A stretch of DNA of 64,000 bases from Microbacterium sufflavum (GCF_023101165.1 NZ_CP078076.1:806001-870000); one strand, 5' to 3'. Counted from the stretch's first letter, positions 41,828-51,523 are shown. A program made the numbers and translations. Notes: generated from the sequence alone by a model not told the origin.

Positions 41828-42901
41828 ATGGAGCGGGCCGGGAGGAGCACGCCCCGGCGTGCGCGCCTGGGCGTGGATCTGACCATGCTCGCCGTCGTCG
41901 GCGTGATGCTGTTCGCCGCGATCGGGGCGGGCGGCGCGACCCTCTACCAGCAGTTCTACGGCCCCTCGGCGTTCGTGGTCCGCTACCTCGACCTGCTCGC
42001 ATCCGGCCGCGCGGCCGATGCGCTCCGGGTGCCCGGTGTCGCCATCGACCGCGAGACGCTCGAGAAGGCCGGCATCGACCCCCGCGCCTCGGAGGCGATG
42101 CTGCGGCGCTCCGCGCTCGGCCCCCTCACCGACATCGAGGTGAAGTCCGAACGGCCCTCCGGCGACGGCACTGCCGTCACCGTCGGCTACACGGCCGGTG
42201 GCCATCACGGCACCACGACCTTCCAGGTGCAGCAGGACGGCTGGGCCGGCGTCACCCCCGACTGGCGGTTCACGACGAGCCCTCTCGCGGTGGTCCAGCT
42301 CACCGTGCGCGGCTCCGACCGCTTCGCCGTGAACGGGTTCGAGGTGGATCGTCGGCAGGTGTCCGTCGCGGGGGCCGAGGCCCAGCCGCTCGACCCCCTG
42401 CCGCTGCTCGTGTTCACCCCCGGCGTCTACTCCGTCACGGTCGACACCGCGATCTCGACGTCGTCCGGCCACGGGGTGCTCGCCGACAAGCCGCTCGCCG
42501 TCACGCCGCTCGACGTGCAGACCGAGCCGACTCCCGAGTTCGTGTCGGTGGTGCAGCAGCGCGTCGAGGAGTTCCTCACGCAGTGCACGACCCAGGAGGT
42601 GCTGCAGCCCACCGCGTGCCCGTTCGGCCTGCGCGTGACGAACCGCATCTCCGCACCGCCCACCTGGTCGATCACGAGTCAGCCCCAGATCGCGGTCGTC
42701 CCCGCCGAGGACGGTCAGTGGCAGATCCCGCCGGCCGATGCGGTGGCCCACGTCGAGGTCGAGATCCAGTCGCTGTTCGACGGCTCGGTCGAGCCGGTGT
42801 CGGAAGACGTGCCGTTCCGCGTGAACGGCACCATCGCGATCCTCCCCGACGGCTCCGCGTCGATCAGGGTCGGCTCTCCCGACGAGCCCGCCGAGGACTG
42901 A
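41828..42901 (+). CDS. Membrane-anchored hypothetical protein
   Basis: A 357-residue protein with one N-terminal helix (LTMLAVVGVMLFAAIGAGGA) and a large extracytoplasmic beta-rich part. It contains a repeated beta module (TAVTVGYTAGGHHGTTTFQV and FAVNGFEVDRRQVSVAGAEA) and a Cys pair (QCTTQEVLQPTACPFG). The C-terminus is acidic. No enzyme family is recognised. TAGACT lies six bases before the ATG (leaderless). It converges with the copD-ctaG gene. Confidence 0.7.
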   Translation: MERAGRSTPRRARLGVDLTMLAVVGVMLFAAIGAGGATLYQQFYGPSAFVVRYLDLLASGRAADALRVPGVAIDRETLEKAGIDPRASEAMLRRSALGPLTDIEVKSERPSGDGTAVTVGYTAGGHHGTTTFQVQQDGWAGVTPDWRFTTSPLAVVQLTVRGSDRFAVNGFEVDRRQVSVAGAEAQPLDPLPLLVFTPGVYSVTVDTAISTSSGHGVLADKPLAVTPLDVQTEPTPEFVSVVQQRVEEFLTQCTTQEVLQPTACPFGLRVTNRISAPPTWSITSQPQIAVVPAEDGQWQIPPADAVAHVEVEIQSLFDGSVEPVSEDVPFRVNGTIAILPDGSASIRVGSPDEPAED

Positions 42902-42910
42902 CGCCGGGGA

Positions 42911-44935
42911 TCAGCGCCGGTCGCGCTGGGCCTGGCGCTCCGCCGCGCGCTGGTCCCGCGCCGCGAGCTCGGCGAGGCGCGCGTTGTACTCCTCCAGCTC
43001 GGCGTCGCCCGTGCGGTCGGCGTGCCGGTCGCGACGCTTCTGCAGCTTGGTGTCGCTGCGGCTCCACTGGATCGCGACCGTGATGGCGAGGATCAGCGTC
43101 GGGATCTCTCCGATCGACCAGGCGATGCCGCCGCCCACGTACTGGTCGGTCATGGGATCGGCGCCCCAGTCGCGGCCCATCGCGCCGAACCAGTCGGCGA
43201 CCATCAGCCCCTCCTGCATCATGATCGCCATGCCGAAGAACGCGTGCATGGCCATCACGGCGATGAGGGTGATGAGCCGGCCGGGGTACGGCAGCCGGTA
43301 CGGCACGGGGTCGGCACCGATCAGGCTCATCACGAACAGGTAGCCCGAGATCAGGAAGTGGATGACCATCCACTCGTGCCCGAGGTGCTCGTACATCGAC
43401 CAGCGCACCAGGTCGGTGAAGTAGAACGCCCACAGCGACACGATGAAGATCGCGGCCGCGACGAACGGGTGGGTCACCACGCGCGCGAACGGCGAGTGCA
43501 CTGCCCACATGATCCACTCGCGGCCGCCGCGGGTGCCGTCGTCGCGCTTGTGGATCGCGCGCAACGCCAGGGTGATGGGTGCACCCGAGACGAGCAGCAG
43601 CGGGATCGCCATCGAGAGCATCATGTGCCCGAGCATGTGCACGCTGAACAGGTACTCCTGATACGCGTTGATGGGCCCGCCCGTCACCCACACCAGCATC
43701 AGCATGCCGAGCACCCAGAAGACGGTGCGGTGGATCGGCCAGCGGTCGCCGCGCAGCCGCAGCCGCCGCACGCCCGCGAGGTAGAGGAAGAGCCCGAACC
43801 CGGCAGCCACCAGCCACAGCACGTCGATGTCCCACGCCGTGAACCACCGCGCGAGCGTGAGCTCGGGGGGAAGCAGGGAGCCGGTGAGGATCTGCGCCGG
43901 GGTCTGCGCGAACGCGGCGGTCTCGCCCGTGGGCGGAGGCGTGCGCGCGAGGGCCGCCGCGGCGCCCGAGGCGAGCCCCATCAGCGCGACCTCGCCCAGC
44001 ACCAGCAGCCAGAACCAGCGGTTGGCGCGGTCACCGTCGAGCTTCGGGATGAGTCGGGCGCGGTACCAGGCGCCGAGCAGGCCCATCCCGACCAGCAGCA
44101 CGGCCTTGACGATCACGATCGTGCCGTATGGCGTCGACCACACCGCCTCCCAGGACCCCACCGCGACGATCGACCGTGTGAAGCCGGAGAGCGCCACGAC
44201 CGCGAAGGCCGCGATGGCGAGCGAGGAGTAGCGCGACACCAGGCGGGCGCGGTCGATGCCGGGCTCTCCGCGCAGCAGCACCAGCAGCAGCAGGCCGCCC
44301 AGCCACACCGCGGCCCCGATGGTGTGCAGCAGGATCGAGTTGACCGCCATGTTGTGGCCGTCGAGGTCGCCCGCATGGCCCTGGGTCGCCAGCGGCAGGA
44401 ACGACACCGCGGCGAGCAGGGCCGTGATCAGGGTGGGCGTCCAGGACCGCCAGGCGAACGCGAGCACCGTGATCACGGCTCCGAGGATCGTGGTGATGAG
44501 CCACGACTGTCCGAGCGGCAGCTCCAGCAGGAACCGTCCGAGCTGTGCACCGAACTCCCGCTCGATGCTGAGCTTCGGGTTGAACGCCGCCATGAACGCG
44601 AGGAAGCCGGCGAGACCGGCCGAGACCGTGAACACCGCGGCGCCGATCGACGCGATGTTCAGGGCCCTGTCGAACGACCGCTCGCCCGCGCGGAGTGCGA
44701 ACAGAGCGAGCACGAGCGACCCGAGCATGAGCGCGCCCGAGAGGTTCATCACGAGCTTGGCGATCGGTGTGCCCCACAGCACCACGGGCCCAGGGTCCTG
44801 CAGCAGGGGTGGCTTGGCACCGCCGCCGATGAGCAGCGCCCACACGAGGGCGACGAGACCCGCCGCCAGCAGGATGACGACGCCGGCGACGCGATACGCC
44901 GACGTCGTGCTCGGCGTCTCGGTGCGGGAACTCAC
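42911..44935 (-). CDS. CopD/CtaG fusion: copper transport and cytochrome c oxidase assembly
   Basis: A 674-residue membrane protein with about 15 helices. The first half matches CopD (copper resistance D: LLHTIGAAVWLGGLLLLVLL). The second half matches CtaG/Caa3_CtaG (HRTVFWVLGMLMLVWVTGGP, HMLGHMMLSMAIPLLLVSGA), with His-rich helices likely to handle copper for cytochrome oxidase. The fusion is usual in actinobacteria. The charged tail (RRDRHADRTGDAELEEYNAR) is cytoplasmic. TAGGCT six bases before the GTG indicates leaderless expression. Confidence 0.92.
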   Translation of the reverse strand: MSSRTETPSTTSAYRVAGVVILLAAGLVALVWALLIGGGAKPPLLQDPGPVVLWGTPIAKLVMNLSGALMLGSLVLALFALRAGERSFDRALNIASIGAAVFTVSAGLAGFLAFMAAFNPKLSIEREFGAQLGRFLLELPLGQSWLITTILGAVITVLAFAWRSWTPTLITALLAAVSFLPLATQGHAGDLDGHNMAVNSILLHTIGAAVWLGGLLLLVLLRGEPGIDRARLVSRYSSLAIAAFAVVALSGFTRSIVAVGSWEAVWSTPYGTIVIVKAVLLVGMGLLGAWYRARLIPKLDGDRANRWFWLLVLGEVALMGLASGAAAALARTPPPTGETAAFAQTPAQILTGSLLPPELTLARWFTAWDIDVLWLVAAGFGLFLYLAGVRRLRLRGDRWPIHRTVFWVLGMLMLVWVTGGPINAYQEYLFSVHMLGHMMLSMAIPLLLVSGAPITLALRAIHKRDDGTRGGREWIMWAVHSPFARVVTHPFVAAAIFIVSLWAFYFTDLVRWSMYEHLGHEWMVIHFLISGYLFVMSLIGADPVPYRLPYPGRLITLIAVMAMHAFFGMAIMMQEGLMVADWFGAMGRDWGADPMTDQYVGGGIAWSIGEIPTLILAITVAIQWSRSDTKLQKRRDRHADRTGDAELEEYNARLAELAARDQRAAERQAQRDRR

Positions 44936-44972
44936 CCCTCCAGCCTAGGCGCGCTGGACGGGGGGAAAGCAC

Positions 44973-45003
44973 GAAGGCCGCTCCCGGATCGGGAGCGGCC
45001 TTC
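44973..45003. terminator. Strong hairpin terminator after the HU gene
   Basis: A perfect 13-bp stem (GAAGGCCGCTCCC with its complement) and a 5-base loop, separating HU from the copD-ctaG gene on the same strand. Confidence 0.85.
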
Positions 45004-45017
45004 GAACGGGTGCGGTC

Positions 45018-45305
45018 TTACTTGACGGCAGCCTTGAGCTTGGAGCCGGCGGTCACCTTGACGCGCTTGCCAGCGGGGATCTTGATCTCGGCGCCGGTCT
45101 GCGGGTTGCGGCCCGTGCGAGCAGCGGTGTCGACCTGCTCGAAGGAGATCCAGCCCGGGATCGAGACCTTGCTGCCCTTGGCGACAGCGTCGGAGACCGT
45201 GGCGAACAGCGAGTCGAGGACACCGGAGACGGTGGCCTGGCTCTGGCCGGTGGCGGAAGCGATGCTCGCGACGAGCTCGGTCTTGGTGATGGACTTGTCA
45301 GCCAT
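45018..45305 (-). CDS. hup: HU-type nucleoid DNA-binding protein
   Basis: A 95-residue HU/IHF protein: MADKSITKTELVASIASATG, GWISFEQVDTAARTGRNPQT with the DNA-bending Pro in RNPQTG, and a basic end (AGKRVKVTAGSKLKAAVK). It lacks the long Lys/Ala tail of mycobacterial HupB. It compacts DNA as a dimer. GGATGACATGG context supports the ATG although the frame is open upstream. Confidence 0.95.
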   Translation of the reverse strand: MADKSITKTELVASIASATGQSQATVSGVLDSLFATVSDAVAKGSKVSIPGWISFEQVDTAARTGRNPQTGAEIKIPAGKRVKVTAGSKLKAAVK

Positions 45306-45650
45306 GTCATCCTCCAGCGACGAAGGACCGTCGCATCGTTGTGGGTGCGAGAGGCGGGTGCCTCCCGTTGGTCGAGTGACCGCCTTGAATGTACCAACCA
45401 CCACCCGGATTTCCGCGTCATTTCGCGGGTTTTGACCAATTACCCGGCGTGTCGCGCCACTTTGGTCACACGTGTCACAGAATTCGGGAGGCTCATGCCC
45501 TCGCGCGGGACGGCGCCGACGATCACGGGATCGGCGTCCGCGAGCGCCACCCACCCCTGCCGGTCTGCCCCGATCTCGCGGCACTCTCGCGATCACCGGA
45601 GCGCGTCGGCGCTCACCCGGGCCGCGAGACGACGGAGACGCGGGGGCACG
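45306..45650. other. Gene-free stretch between HU and the S14 operon
   Basis: It contains the HU promoter region (AT-richer section near 45385-45445 with TACATT on the minus strand) and otherwise only weak antisense frames. Apart from the S14 terminator at its left boundary, nothing else is recognised. Confidence 0.5.
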
Positions 45651-45688
45651 CGAAAGGGGCGAGGATCCGAAGATCCTCGCCCCTTTCG
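45651..45688. terminator. Strong hairpin terminator of the rpmB-rpmG-rpsN operon
   Basis: A perfect 17-bp stem (CGAAAGGGGCGAGGATC and its complement) with a CGAA loop just past the rpsN stop on the minus strand. Confidence 0.9.
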
Positions 45689-45699
45689 ACTGCGGTGAC

Positions 45700-46005
45700 T
45701 TACCAGCTCGACTTGGTCACGCCGGGCAGCTCGCCACGGTGTGCCATGTCACGGAAGCGGACACGCGAGATGCCGAACTTCGTGAGGACACCGCGGGGGC
45801 GACCGTCGATGACGTCGCGCGAACGCACGCGAGCCGGCGACGCGTTGCGCGGCAGCTTCTGCAGGCCGACGCGGGCGGCCTCGCGGGCCTCGTCGGTGGC
45901 GTTCGGGTCGACCAGGGTCTTCTTCAGCTCGGCACGACGCTCGGCGTAGCGCTCGACGATGACCTTGCGCTGCTCGTTGCGCGCGATCTTGCTCTTCTTA
46001 GCCAT
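45700..46005 (-). CDS. rpsN: 30S ribosomal protein S14, zinc-free form
   Basis: A 101-residue S14: [20 protein letters not shown], then [19 protein letters not shown] and [20 protein letters not shown]. It lacks the CxxC-x-CxxC zinc ribbon and has the long form, so it is the C-minus paralogue that substitutes under zinc limitation. Third gene of an operon with L28 and L33, three bases after the L33 stop. It fits the zinc theme of the next 10 kb. Confidence 0.97.
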   Translation of the reverse strand: MAKKSKIARNEQRKVIVERYAERRAELKKTLVDPNATDEAREAARVGLQKLPRNASPARVRSRDVIDGRPRGVLTKFGISRVRFRDMAHRGELPGVTKSSW

Positions 46006-46008
46006 GGA

Positions 46009-46179
46009 TCAACGCTCCTCTCGGAATTCGACGTGCTGACGGATGACCGGGTCGTACTTCTTCAGCACGAGGCGGTCGGGGGTGTTGCGGCGGTTCTTCT
46101 TGGTCACGTACGTGTAACCCGTACCCGCCGTGGAACGCAGCTTGATGATCGGACGGACGTCCTGAGCCTTCTTGGCCAT
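46009..46179 (-). CDS. rpmG: 50S ribosomal protein L33, zinc-free form
   Basis: A 56-residue L33: [40 protein letters not shown], ending VEFREER. No cysteine is present, so the CxxC knuckles are missing (C-minus paralogue). Its ATG shares a base with the L28 stop, showing a tight operon. Too short for many gene finders, but unmistakable. Confidence 0.97.
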   Translation of the reverse strand: MAKKAQDVRPIIKLRSTAGTGYTYVTKKNRRNTPDRLVLKKYDPVIRQHVEFREER

Positions 46180-46415
46180 TAGAGCTTCACACCCTTCGCC
46201 TGGAGGTCCTTGACGACGTTCTCGATGCCGCGCGCGTCGATCACCTTGATGCCCTTGGCGGACACGTTGAGCGTGATCTTACGACCGAGCGAGGGCACGA
46301 AATAGGTCTTCTTCTGCACGTTCGGGTCGAAGCGGCGCTTCGTCCGGCGGTGCGAGTGCGAGACGTTGTGACCGAAGCCGGGAACAGCTCCGGTCACCTG
46401 GCACACTGCTGCCAT
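46179..46415 (-). CDS. rpmB: 50S ribosomal protein L28, zinc-free form
   Basis: A 78-residue L28: [40 protein letters not shown], with only one Cys instead of paired CxxC motifs. GAAGGAGTC precedes the ATG. First gene of the L28-L33-S14 operon. In related actinobacteria such operons are Zur-repressed, but no clear Zur box is visible in the 140 bases upstream. Confidence 0.97.
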   Translation of the reverse strand: MAAVCQVTGAVPGFGHNVSHSHRRTKRRFDPNVQKKTYFVPSLGRKITLNVSAKGIKVIDARGIENVVKDLQAKGVKL

Positions 46416-46555
46416 GATGATGACTCCTTCATTACCGTGAGGCCGGACGGCCCCACCCAAGATCCCTTGTCTGCACGCAACCTCGACCCGCCGATCTCTC
46501 GGCCGCGGAAGGGGAAGCATGCGAACTACGCACAGGAGCGTGCGCAGACAAAGAG

Positions 46556-47278
46556 TCAGTCTAGCACGGGCAGGGTCGCCCCCAGTGCCGCGGCCTCGGC
46601 GGCACCGCGCCCCCACCGGAACGCCGACACGGTCGGGTCGTCCGGGATCCAGAACCGCCACGGGAAGGCGTCCGTCCCGGCGACCCCCGCGACCCCGACC
46701 CTCGGCCCCTGCGACACATCCGCGACCGGCGCCCCGAGCCACAGCTCCGCGCGGGCGCCGTTGTGCTCCGCGCCCGTGACCGCGTCGATCCCGTCGTGCA
46801 GCGCGTGGCGCAGGCCGACCGCCTGGCCCAGTCGCCCCGGCCCCCTGGCGAGGTCGCGTCGGGCCGTGCGCCCCAGCGGGAGCGGGGCACCGCGGCGGAA
46901 GGCCGCAGCGTCCTCACCGGCCACCACCTCTCCGGCGCGCAGCAGCACCCCGTCACCCTGCCCCTCCGGACCGCACGCCACGTTCACGCACGAGTGGATC
47001 CCGTGGCTCAGGTAGACGTACAGGTGGCCCGGCTCGCCCCACATCGTGGCGTTGCGGGCGGTGCGACCCATGCGCGCGTGCGAGCCGGGGTCGACGCGGT
47101 CGCCCGTGCCCTGGCCGTGATAGGCCTCGACCTCGGTGACGCGCACGCGGACCTCCACCGGCACACCGCCCTCGATCACCACGGTGCGCAGTTCCGCGCC
47201 GAGCAGGGTGGGCGCCACCTCGACGGCGGAGCGCATCACGTCGTCGCGGGTCACGCGTCGCAGCGGAACGGCCGACAC
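46556..47278 (-). CDS. DNA-3-methyladenine glycosylase (AAG/MPG type)
   Basis: A 240-residue base-excision enzyme removing alkylated purines: [20 protein letters not shown] with catalytic Glu, [20 protein letters not shown], and [14 protein letters not shown]. The family length is normal. The GTG start begins one base after the stop of the upstream propeller protein, so it may be the last gene of the run from Zur downward. Confidence 0.93.
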   Translation of the reverse strand: MSAVPLRRVTRDDVMRSAVEVAPTLLGAELRTVVIEGGVPVEVRVRVTEVEAYHGQGTGDRVDPGSHARMGRTARNATMWGEPGHLYVYLSHGIHSCVNVACGPEGQGDGVLLRAGEVVAGEDAAAFRRGAPLPLGRTARRDLARGPGRLGQAVGLRHALHDGIDAVTGAEHNGARAELWLGAPVADVSQGPRVGVAGVAGTDAFPWRFWIPDDPTVSAFRWGRGAAEAAALGATLPVLD

Positions 47279-47279
47279 G

Positions 47280-49136
47280 TCAGAACCGCGGCGCCGTCTG
47301 GCACCAGGAGGCGTCGAAGCCGGTGAGGGCCACGAGCTCCTTCCCGGAGTCCAGGTCGATCAGGTGGGTCTCCAGCCGCCCCGGAAGCGGCAGCAGCATG
47401 CCGTCGTAGGGGTTGTTCGCCATGTCGGGGGCGACCACGACGGCCGCGTACTGCCCGCTCGGCGACGCGCACGCCTGGAGGATGGCGTCGCTCGACCCCA
47501 CCTCGACCAGGGGTTCTGCGACCCCGTCGTCGTCCACGCGGACCACCGCCTGCCCGATCGGCAGTCCCGAGTCGTCGCGCGACACCACGTGCCGCAGCGT
47601 GCCACCGGGGAACGGCGTGATCGTCGTGGCCGTGCCGTAGTCGGGCGTCGAGGCCGCGAGCGGCTGCTCCGAGCCGTCGGTGAGGTTCAGCTCGACCACG
47701 GTGCCGTCGAGACGCTCCACGATCGCGGTGTAGGTGCCGCGCGAGATGCCCTGAATGGTGGTGGCGAGCCCGAGCGACTGCACTCCCGCGTCGCTGGAAC
47801 GGTCGACGAGGGCGAGCGCGCCGTCGAAGTCGATGAAGAGCACGGCGGCGCTGTCCGGCACGAACTGCCACACGAAGACGCTCGCCTCCTCGCCCGCGAC
47901 CTCGATGATCTGCGGCTCGTCGTCGCCGCTCAGCGATTGCGTCACGAGCACGCTCGCCCGACCCTCGGTGTCGCTGAGCTCGCGGTCGGAGTAGCTGTAG
48001 CCGACGAGGTTGCCGCGCTCGGAGACCTGGATCTCGCCGACGTAGCCCTCGCCGGGCAGGGCGAGCTCCCGCTGGTCGTCGCCGTCGCGGTCCATCACCA
48101 GGAGATGCGAGCCGTCGTCTTCCTCGACCGAGGCCACGAGGCGCGTGGAGGTGGCGCGGAAGTCGTTGATCCGCGGATGCGAGAACACCGGCACCGCCTT
48201 CTCGCCGCTGAGGTCGGTGCGGAAGATCGTGTCGTCGCCGTCGACGTCGCGCCGCAGCAGGAACATCGTCGAAGCGGGCGTGGTGAAGCTCGTCGTGAGC
48301 TCGGCGGACGGACCACCGCTCGCACCGACGGCATCGGACACCCTCACGGTGTACGTCGTGTCGTCGTCGAGCGGCACCGTGAAGCGCACCCCGATCCCGC
48401 GGCCGGCCGCGTCGACCGTGAACGGCACAGCCGGCTCGACCGACACCTGGTCCGCCTCGATCGCGGCGAGGGGCTGGTTCGCGGTGAGGATCAGGCGACT
48501 GCCGGACGATTCGATCGCCTGGGCCGCGTCGACCTGCACCTCTGAGATGCGCGGACCCTGCAGCAGGCTCACGACGCCGAAGCCGGTGCCGACCAGCACC
48601 AGCACACCCAGCACGGCACCGATCGTCAGCAGGAACCGACGTGACATCCGCGGCCCGGCCGCCGCACCGGCGCGGTCGCTCGCCGCGGGCGGGCCATCGG
48701 CGGGACGCCAGCCCGGCGCGGCACCCTCTGACGACTCGGCCGCGGGCGGCGTCGGGGTCGCGGGCGGCGCGGCGGCAGCGGATACGGGTTCGGGGGCGAG
48801 CGGCACCGCGGGCACAGACGATCCGGCGGACGGGATCGCGGAGGATCCCGTCGACGGGACCGCGGCGGGCGCATCCGGCGCGGCGGAAGGAGCGGCGGGC
48901 GCCTCAGGCACGGCGGGGGAAGTCGCGGGCACCACCGAAGACGGCTCCGTCGACGCAGGCGACGCGGGCGCATCCGGCTCGGCGGAAGGGGCCTCGGGGG
49001 CGGGGGCGGGGCCCTCCCCCTCGACCAGGGAGACCGACTCGGCTGCCGCGCGCTCCGCCGCCTCCCGCGCGGCGCGCAGTTCGGCGCGCGTGCGCGGGAC
49101 GGCGGGCGTCTCGCGGCGCTCGTCGTCAGTACTCAT
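47280..49136 (-). CDS. Membrane-anchored Ig-like/beta-propeller protein
   Basis: A 618-residue protein. Residues 1-165 are an Ala/Pro/Ser-rich cytoplasmic tail, one helix follows (FLLTIGAVLGVLVLVGTGFG), then an Ig/Big-like domain (ISEVQVDAAQAIESSGSRLI) and a WD40/TolB-like propeller (MFLLRRDVDGDDTIFRTDLS, SHLLVMDRDGDDQRELALPG). It might be a sensor or scaffold at the cell surface. The ATG lies 11 bases inside the TIGR03943 gene. Function is not known. Confidence 0.72.
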   Translation of the reverse strand: MSTDDERRETPAVPRTRAELRAAREAAERAAAESVSLVEGEGPAPAPEAPSAEPDAPASPASTEPSSVVPATSPAVPEAPAAPSAAPDAPAAVPSTGSSAIPSAGSSVPAVPLAPEPVSAAAAPPATPTPPAAESSEGAAPGWRPADGPPAASDRAGAAAGPRMSRRFLLTIGAVLGVLVLVGTGFGVVSLLQGPRISEVQVDAAQAIESSGSRLILTANQPLAAIEADQVSVEPAVPFTVDAAGRGIGVRFTVPLDDDTTYTVRVSDAVGASGGPSAELTTSFTTPASTMFLLRRDVDGDDTIFRTDLSGEKAVPVFSHPRINDFRATSTRLVASVEEDDGSHLLVMDRDGDDQRELALPGEGYVGEIQVSERGNLVGYSYSDRELSDTEGRASVLVTQSLSGDDEPQIIEVAGEEASVFVWQFVPDSAAVLFIDFDGALALVDRSSDAGVQSLGLATTIQGISRGTYTAIVERLDGTVVELNLTDGSEQPLAASTPDYGTATTITPFPGGTLRHVVSRDDSGLPIGQAVVRVDDDGVAEPLVEVGSSDAILQACASPSGQYAAVVVAPDMANNPYDGMLLPLPGRLETHLIDLDSGKELVALTGFDASWCQTAPRF

Positions 49137-49932
49137 AGGGGTCCTTCGGCTCGTCGATCGCGACGACGTCCGTCGGCTCGATGCGCAGCGTGCCGTCGGC
49201 GTCGGCGCGCACCGTGCCCGTCACCTCGACCCACTGCCCCGTCTCGTACTCACCGGGGTCGACGTCGGTCGGCAGGGCCGCGGTCTGCGCGTCGATCACG
49301 CAGTGCGTGATGACGAGCCGGGTGAGGTTCACGCCGTCGCCCTTCCCCGCCGGGGTGACGAAGCCGGTGAGCGTGACCGGGGCCCCGTCGTACGCCGCGG
49401 TGTTCGTGGCCCCCGCGAAGACACTGGCCCAGTCGCCGATGCCGAACGTCGAGGTGTCCGCGACGCCGAGGGCCACGGTGTCCGCACCGGCGAACAGCGT
49501 GGCCTGCTCCCCCGCGCGCGACATCGCGAGCTCGACCGACAGCGAGGCGGGCGGCAGCACGAGCGCCGCGGCCACGACCCCGGTGGCGACCACACCGCCC
49601 GCGACCGCGCCGACTCCGGCCAGGGTCCGCCGGGGAGTCACGGTCGTGCGCGACGCCTCGTCGTCCGCGTGCTCGGGCTCCGCGGTGGCGTCGCCGTGGT
49701 CGTGGCCGTGGTCGTCCTCGGCCCCGAGCGGCAGGGTGCACGACCACACCGCCCCGGCGAGCGTGACCACGGCGGCCGCACTCGCGAACCAGACCGACTC
49801 GGGGCTGATGTAGAGCGTCAGGCGCCCAGTGACCGCGAGCCCGAGCGTCACGACCGCGACCGCGGAGGCCAGTCCGACGCCCAGCCATCGGGTCACGAGG
49901 GCTCGAGCGCGAGGCGTCTGCTGCTCAGACAA
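49126..49932 (-). CDS. TIGR03943-family (YcgQ-like) putative permease subunit
   Basis: A 268-residue membrane protein with three N-terminal helices (LGVGLASAVAVVTLGLAVTG), a His/Asp-rich cytoplasmic loop (GAEDDHGHDHGDATAEPEHA), another helix, and a C-terminal OB-like domain (GQWVEVTGTVRADADGTLRI). It pairs with a YraQ-like permease, with which it overlaps by eight bases, and with Zur; the pair is linked to zinc or cobalt handling. The metal-binding loop fits. Confidence 0.83.
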   Translation of the reverse strand: MSEQQTPRARALVTRWLGVGLASAVAVVTLGLAVTGRLTLYISPESVWFASAAAVVTLAGAVWSCTLPLGAEDDHGHDHGDATAEPEHADDEASRTTVTPRRTLAGVGAVAGGVVATGVVAAALVLPPASLSVELAMSRAGEQATLFAGADTVALGVADTSTFGIGDWASVFAGATNTAAYDGAPVTLTGFVTPAGKGDGVNLTRLVITHCVIDAQTAALPTDVDPGEYETGQWVEVTGTVRADADGTLRIEPTDVVAIDEPKDPYEY

Positions 49933-50965
49933 AGACGTTCACCCCAATCCCGATCGCGAAGGCCGCGGCGAGCACGACCGCGGTGATCCCGACGAGCGTG
50001 CGCGCGGTGAAGGTCGTGCGCATGAGCGCCAGCATCTTGATGTCAACGAGCGGCCCGACCAGCAGGAACGCCACGATCGCCCCGCTGGAGAAGGTGGACG
50101 CGAACGACAGCGCGAAGAACGCGTCGACGTTGGAGCAGATGGCGACCACGATCGCGAGCAGCATCATCGCCACGATCGACAGCACCGGGTTCGACCCGAT
50201 CGCCAGCAGCACGTCGCGCGGGATCAGCACCTGCACGGCTCCCGCGAGCGCTGAGCCGATCACGAGCGCCGGCATCACCGCCCGCAGCTCGACCAGGAAC
50301 TGCGTGAGGCTGCGGCGGATCGGGGTGCCCGGCTCGTGCGTCACGCGCTCGCACGTATCGACGAAGCGCTGGGTGAGCAGCGAGTCCGGCGACGGGTGCA
50401 GGCTGTAGATCCAGCCGATCAGGTTCGCGATCAGGTAGCCGCCGACCAGGCGCGCGACGAGGATGCCGCCGTCCCAACCGAAGGCCGCGTGCGTGGTGAG
50501 GATGACGATCGGGTTGACGATGGGCGCGGCGATCAGGAAGGTGAGGGCCTCCGCCGGGGCGAGGCCGCGCATCATCAGACCGCGCGCGAAGGGGACGTTG
50601 CCGCACTCGCACACCGGGATGAGCATCCCGAGGAGGGACAGCACCGCGCGCCGGGCCCACGCGCGGCGTGGCAGCCAGCGGTGGATGACGTCGGCGGGCA
50701 GCCACACCTGCACGACGATCGACAGCAGCACGCCGAGGATCACGAACGGCAGCGCTTCGATCAGCACGCTGAGCGCCAGGGTGAGGCCGTCCTGCGCCCT
50801 GGTCGGCAGCGATGCCGGGTACAGCGACGGGAGCAGCAGATCGATCAGGAACAGCGCCGCCACGATCGCGGCGCCGAGACCGAGGCCGATCCAGGGCGAC
50901 CGCGGCGGTGTCGCGTGTCGGTGCGTGTGGCCCGGACGGGAGGCCGTTCGTGCCGGGGAACTCAC
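49925..50965 (-). CDS. YraQ/DUF318-family permease
   Basis: A 346-residue membrane protein with two repeats of about four or five helices. The conserved motif PVCECGNVPFARGLMMRG is present, and the second repeat has CSNVDAFFALSFASTFSSG. Members are proposed to move metals or organic ions with TIGR03943 partners. The GTG start overlaps the Zur stop (GTGA). Zinc is the likely cargo because of the neighbours. Confidence 0.85.
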   Translation of the reverse strand: MSSPARTASRPGHTHRHATPPRSPWIGLGLGAAIVAALFLIDLLLPSLYPASLPTRAQDGLTLALSVLIEALPFVILGVLLSIVVQVWLPADVIHRWLPRRAWARRAVLSLLGMLIPVCECGNVPFARGLMMRGLAPAEALTFLIAAPIVNPIVILTTHAAFGWDGGILVARLVGGYLIANLIGWIYSLHPSPDSLLTQRFVDTCERVTHEPGTPIRRSLTQFLVELRAVMPALVIGSALAGAVQVLIPRDVLLAIGSNPVLSIVAMMLLAIVVAICSNVDAFFALSFASTFSSGAIVAFLLVGPLVDIKMLALMRTTFTARTLVGITAVVLAAAFAIGIGVNVFV

Positions 50966-51378
50966 GCTGTCGCTGTCCTGCCGGCCTCGCGCTTGTTGGC
51001 GCACGGGGTGCACAGCCCGAAGATGTCGACGACGTGCGCGGCGTCGGTGAACCCGTGCAGAGCGGCGGTGCGGTGCGCCCACTGCTCGACGTCCTTCGCC
51101 TCGATCTCGACCGTGAGCCCGCACGACCGGCAGATCAGGTGGTGGTGGTGCCCCTGGGTGGAGCAGGCACGGTACAGCGCCTCGCCCTCGGGGCTCTGCA
51201 GCGAGTCGGCGTCACCGGAGGCGGCGAGCCCTGCCAGTGCGCGGTAGACCGTGGCGAGGCCGATGCCGGTGTTGTCGTCGCGGAGGGAGGCGTGCAGGCT
51301 CTGTGCGCTGACGAAACCGCGGGCGTCGGCGAGTGCTTCGCGCACGCGTTCGCGCTGCCAGGTGTTCCGCTGAGCCAT
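50962..51378 (-). CDS. zur: Fur-family regulator, probable Zur
   Basis: A 138-residue Fur protein: winged helix with GIGLATVYRALAGLAASGDA, the metal-binding stretch GHHHHLICRSCGL, and a second CxxC (GLCTPCANK). The His/Cys arrangement fits a zinc-sensing Zur. It shares an operon with the YraQ permease and lies near znuACB. TAGAAT seven bases before the ATG suggests a leaderless message. Confidence 0.87.
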   Translation of the reverse strand: MAQRNTWQRERVREALADARGFVSAQSLHASLRDDNTGIGLATVYRALAGLAASGDADSLQSPEGEALYRACSTQGHHHHLICRSCGLTVEIEAKDVEQWAHRTAALHGFTDAAHVVDIFGLCTPCANKREAGRTATA

Positions 51379-51502
51379 GCCTTCGATTCTAGGCCGGAGG
51401 GGGTTGGCGAGGGCTGGGAGCGGACGGGGGCGGGACCGGAGTCACTCTCCGGATCGGATCGCGACACATGCCGCGCGCGCATATTGGGATGATTGCCTAC
51501 GC

Positions 51503-51523
51503 ATGACAGCGGATAGCCGTCAT
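51503..51523. promoter_or_regulatory. Inverted repeat before the small membrane gene
   Basis: ATGAC-N11-GTCAT lies about 95 bases before the ATG of the 60-residue protein. It could be an operator or part of its leader; no binder is indicated. Confidence 0.35.

Noticed and set aside
46416-46555. A Zur box before the L28 gene
   Set aside because: No AT-rich palindrome similar to the znuA site was found in this interval.
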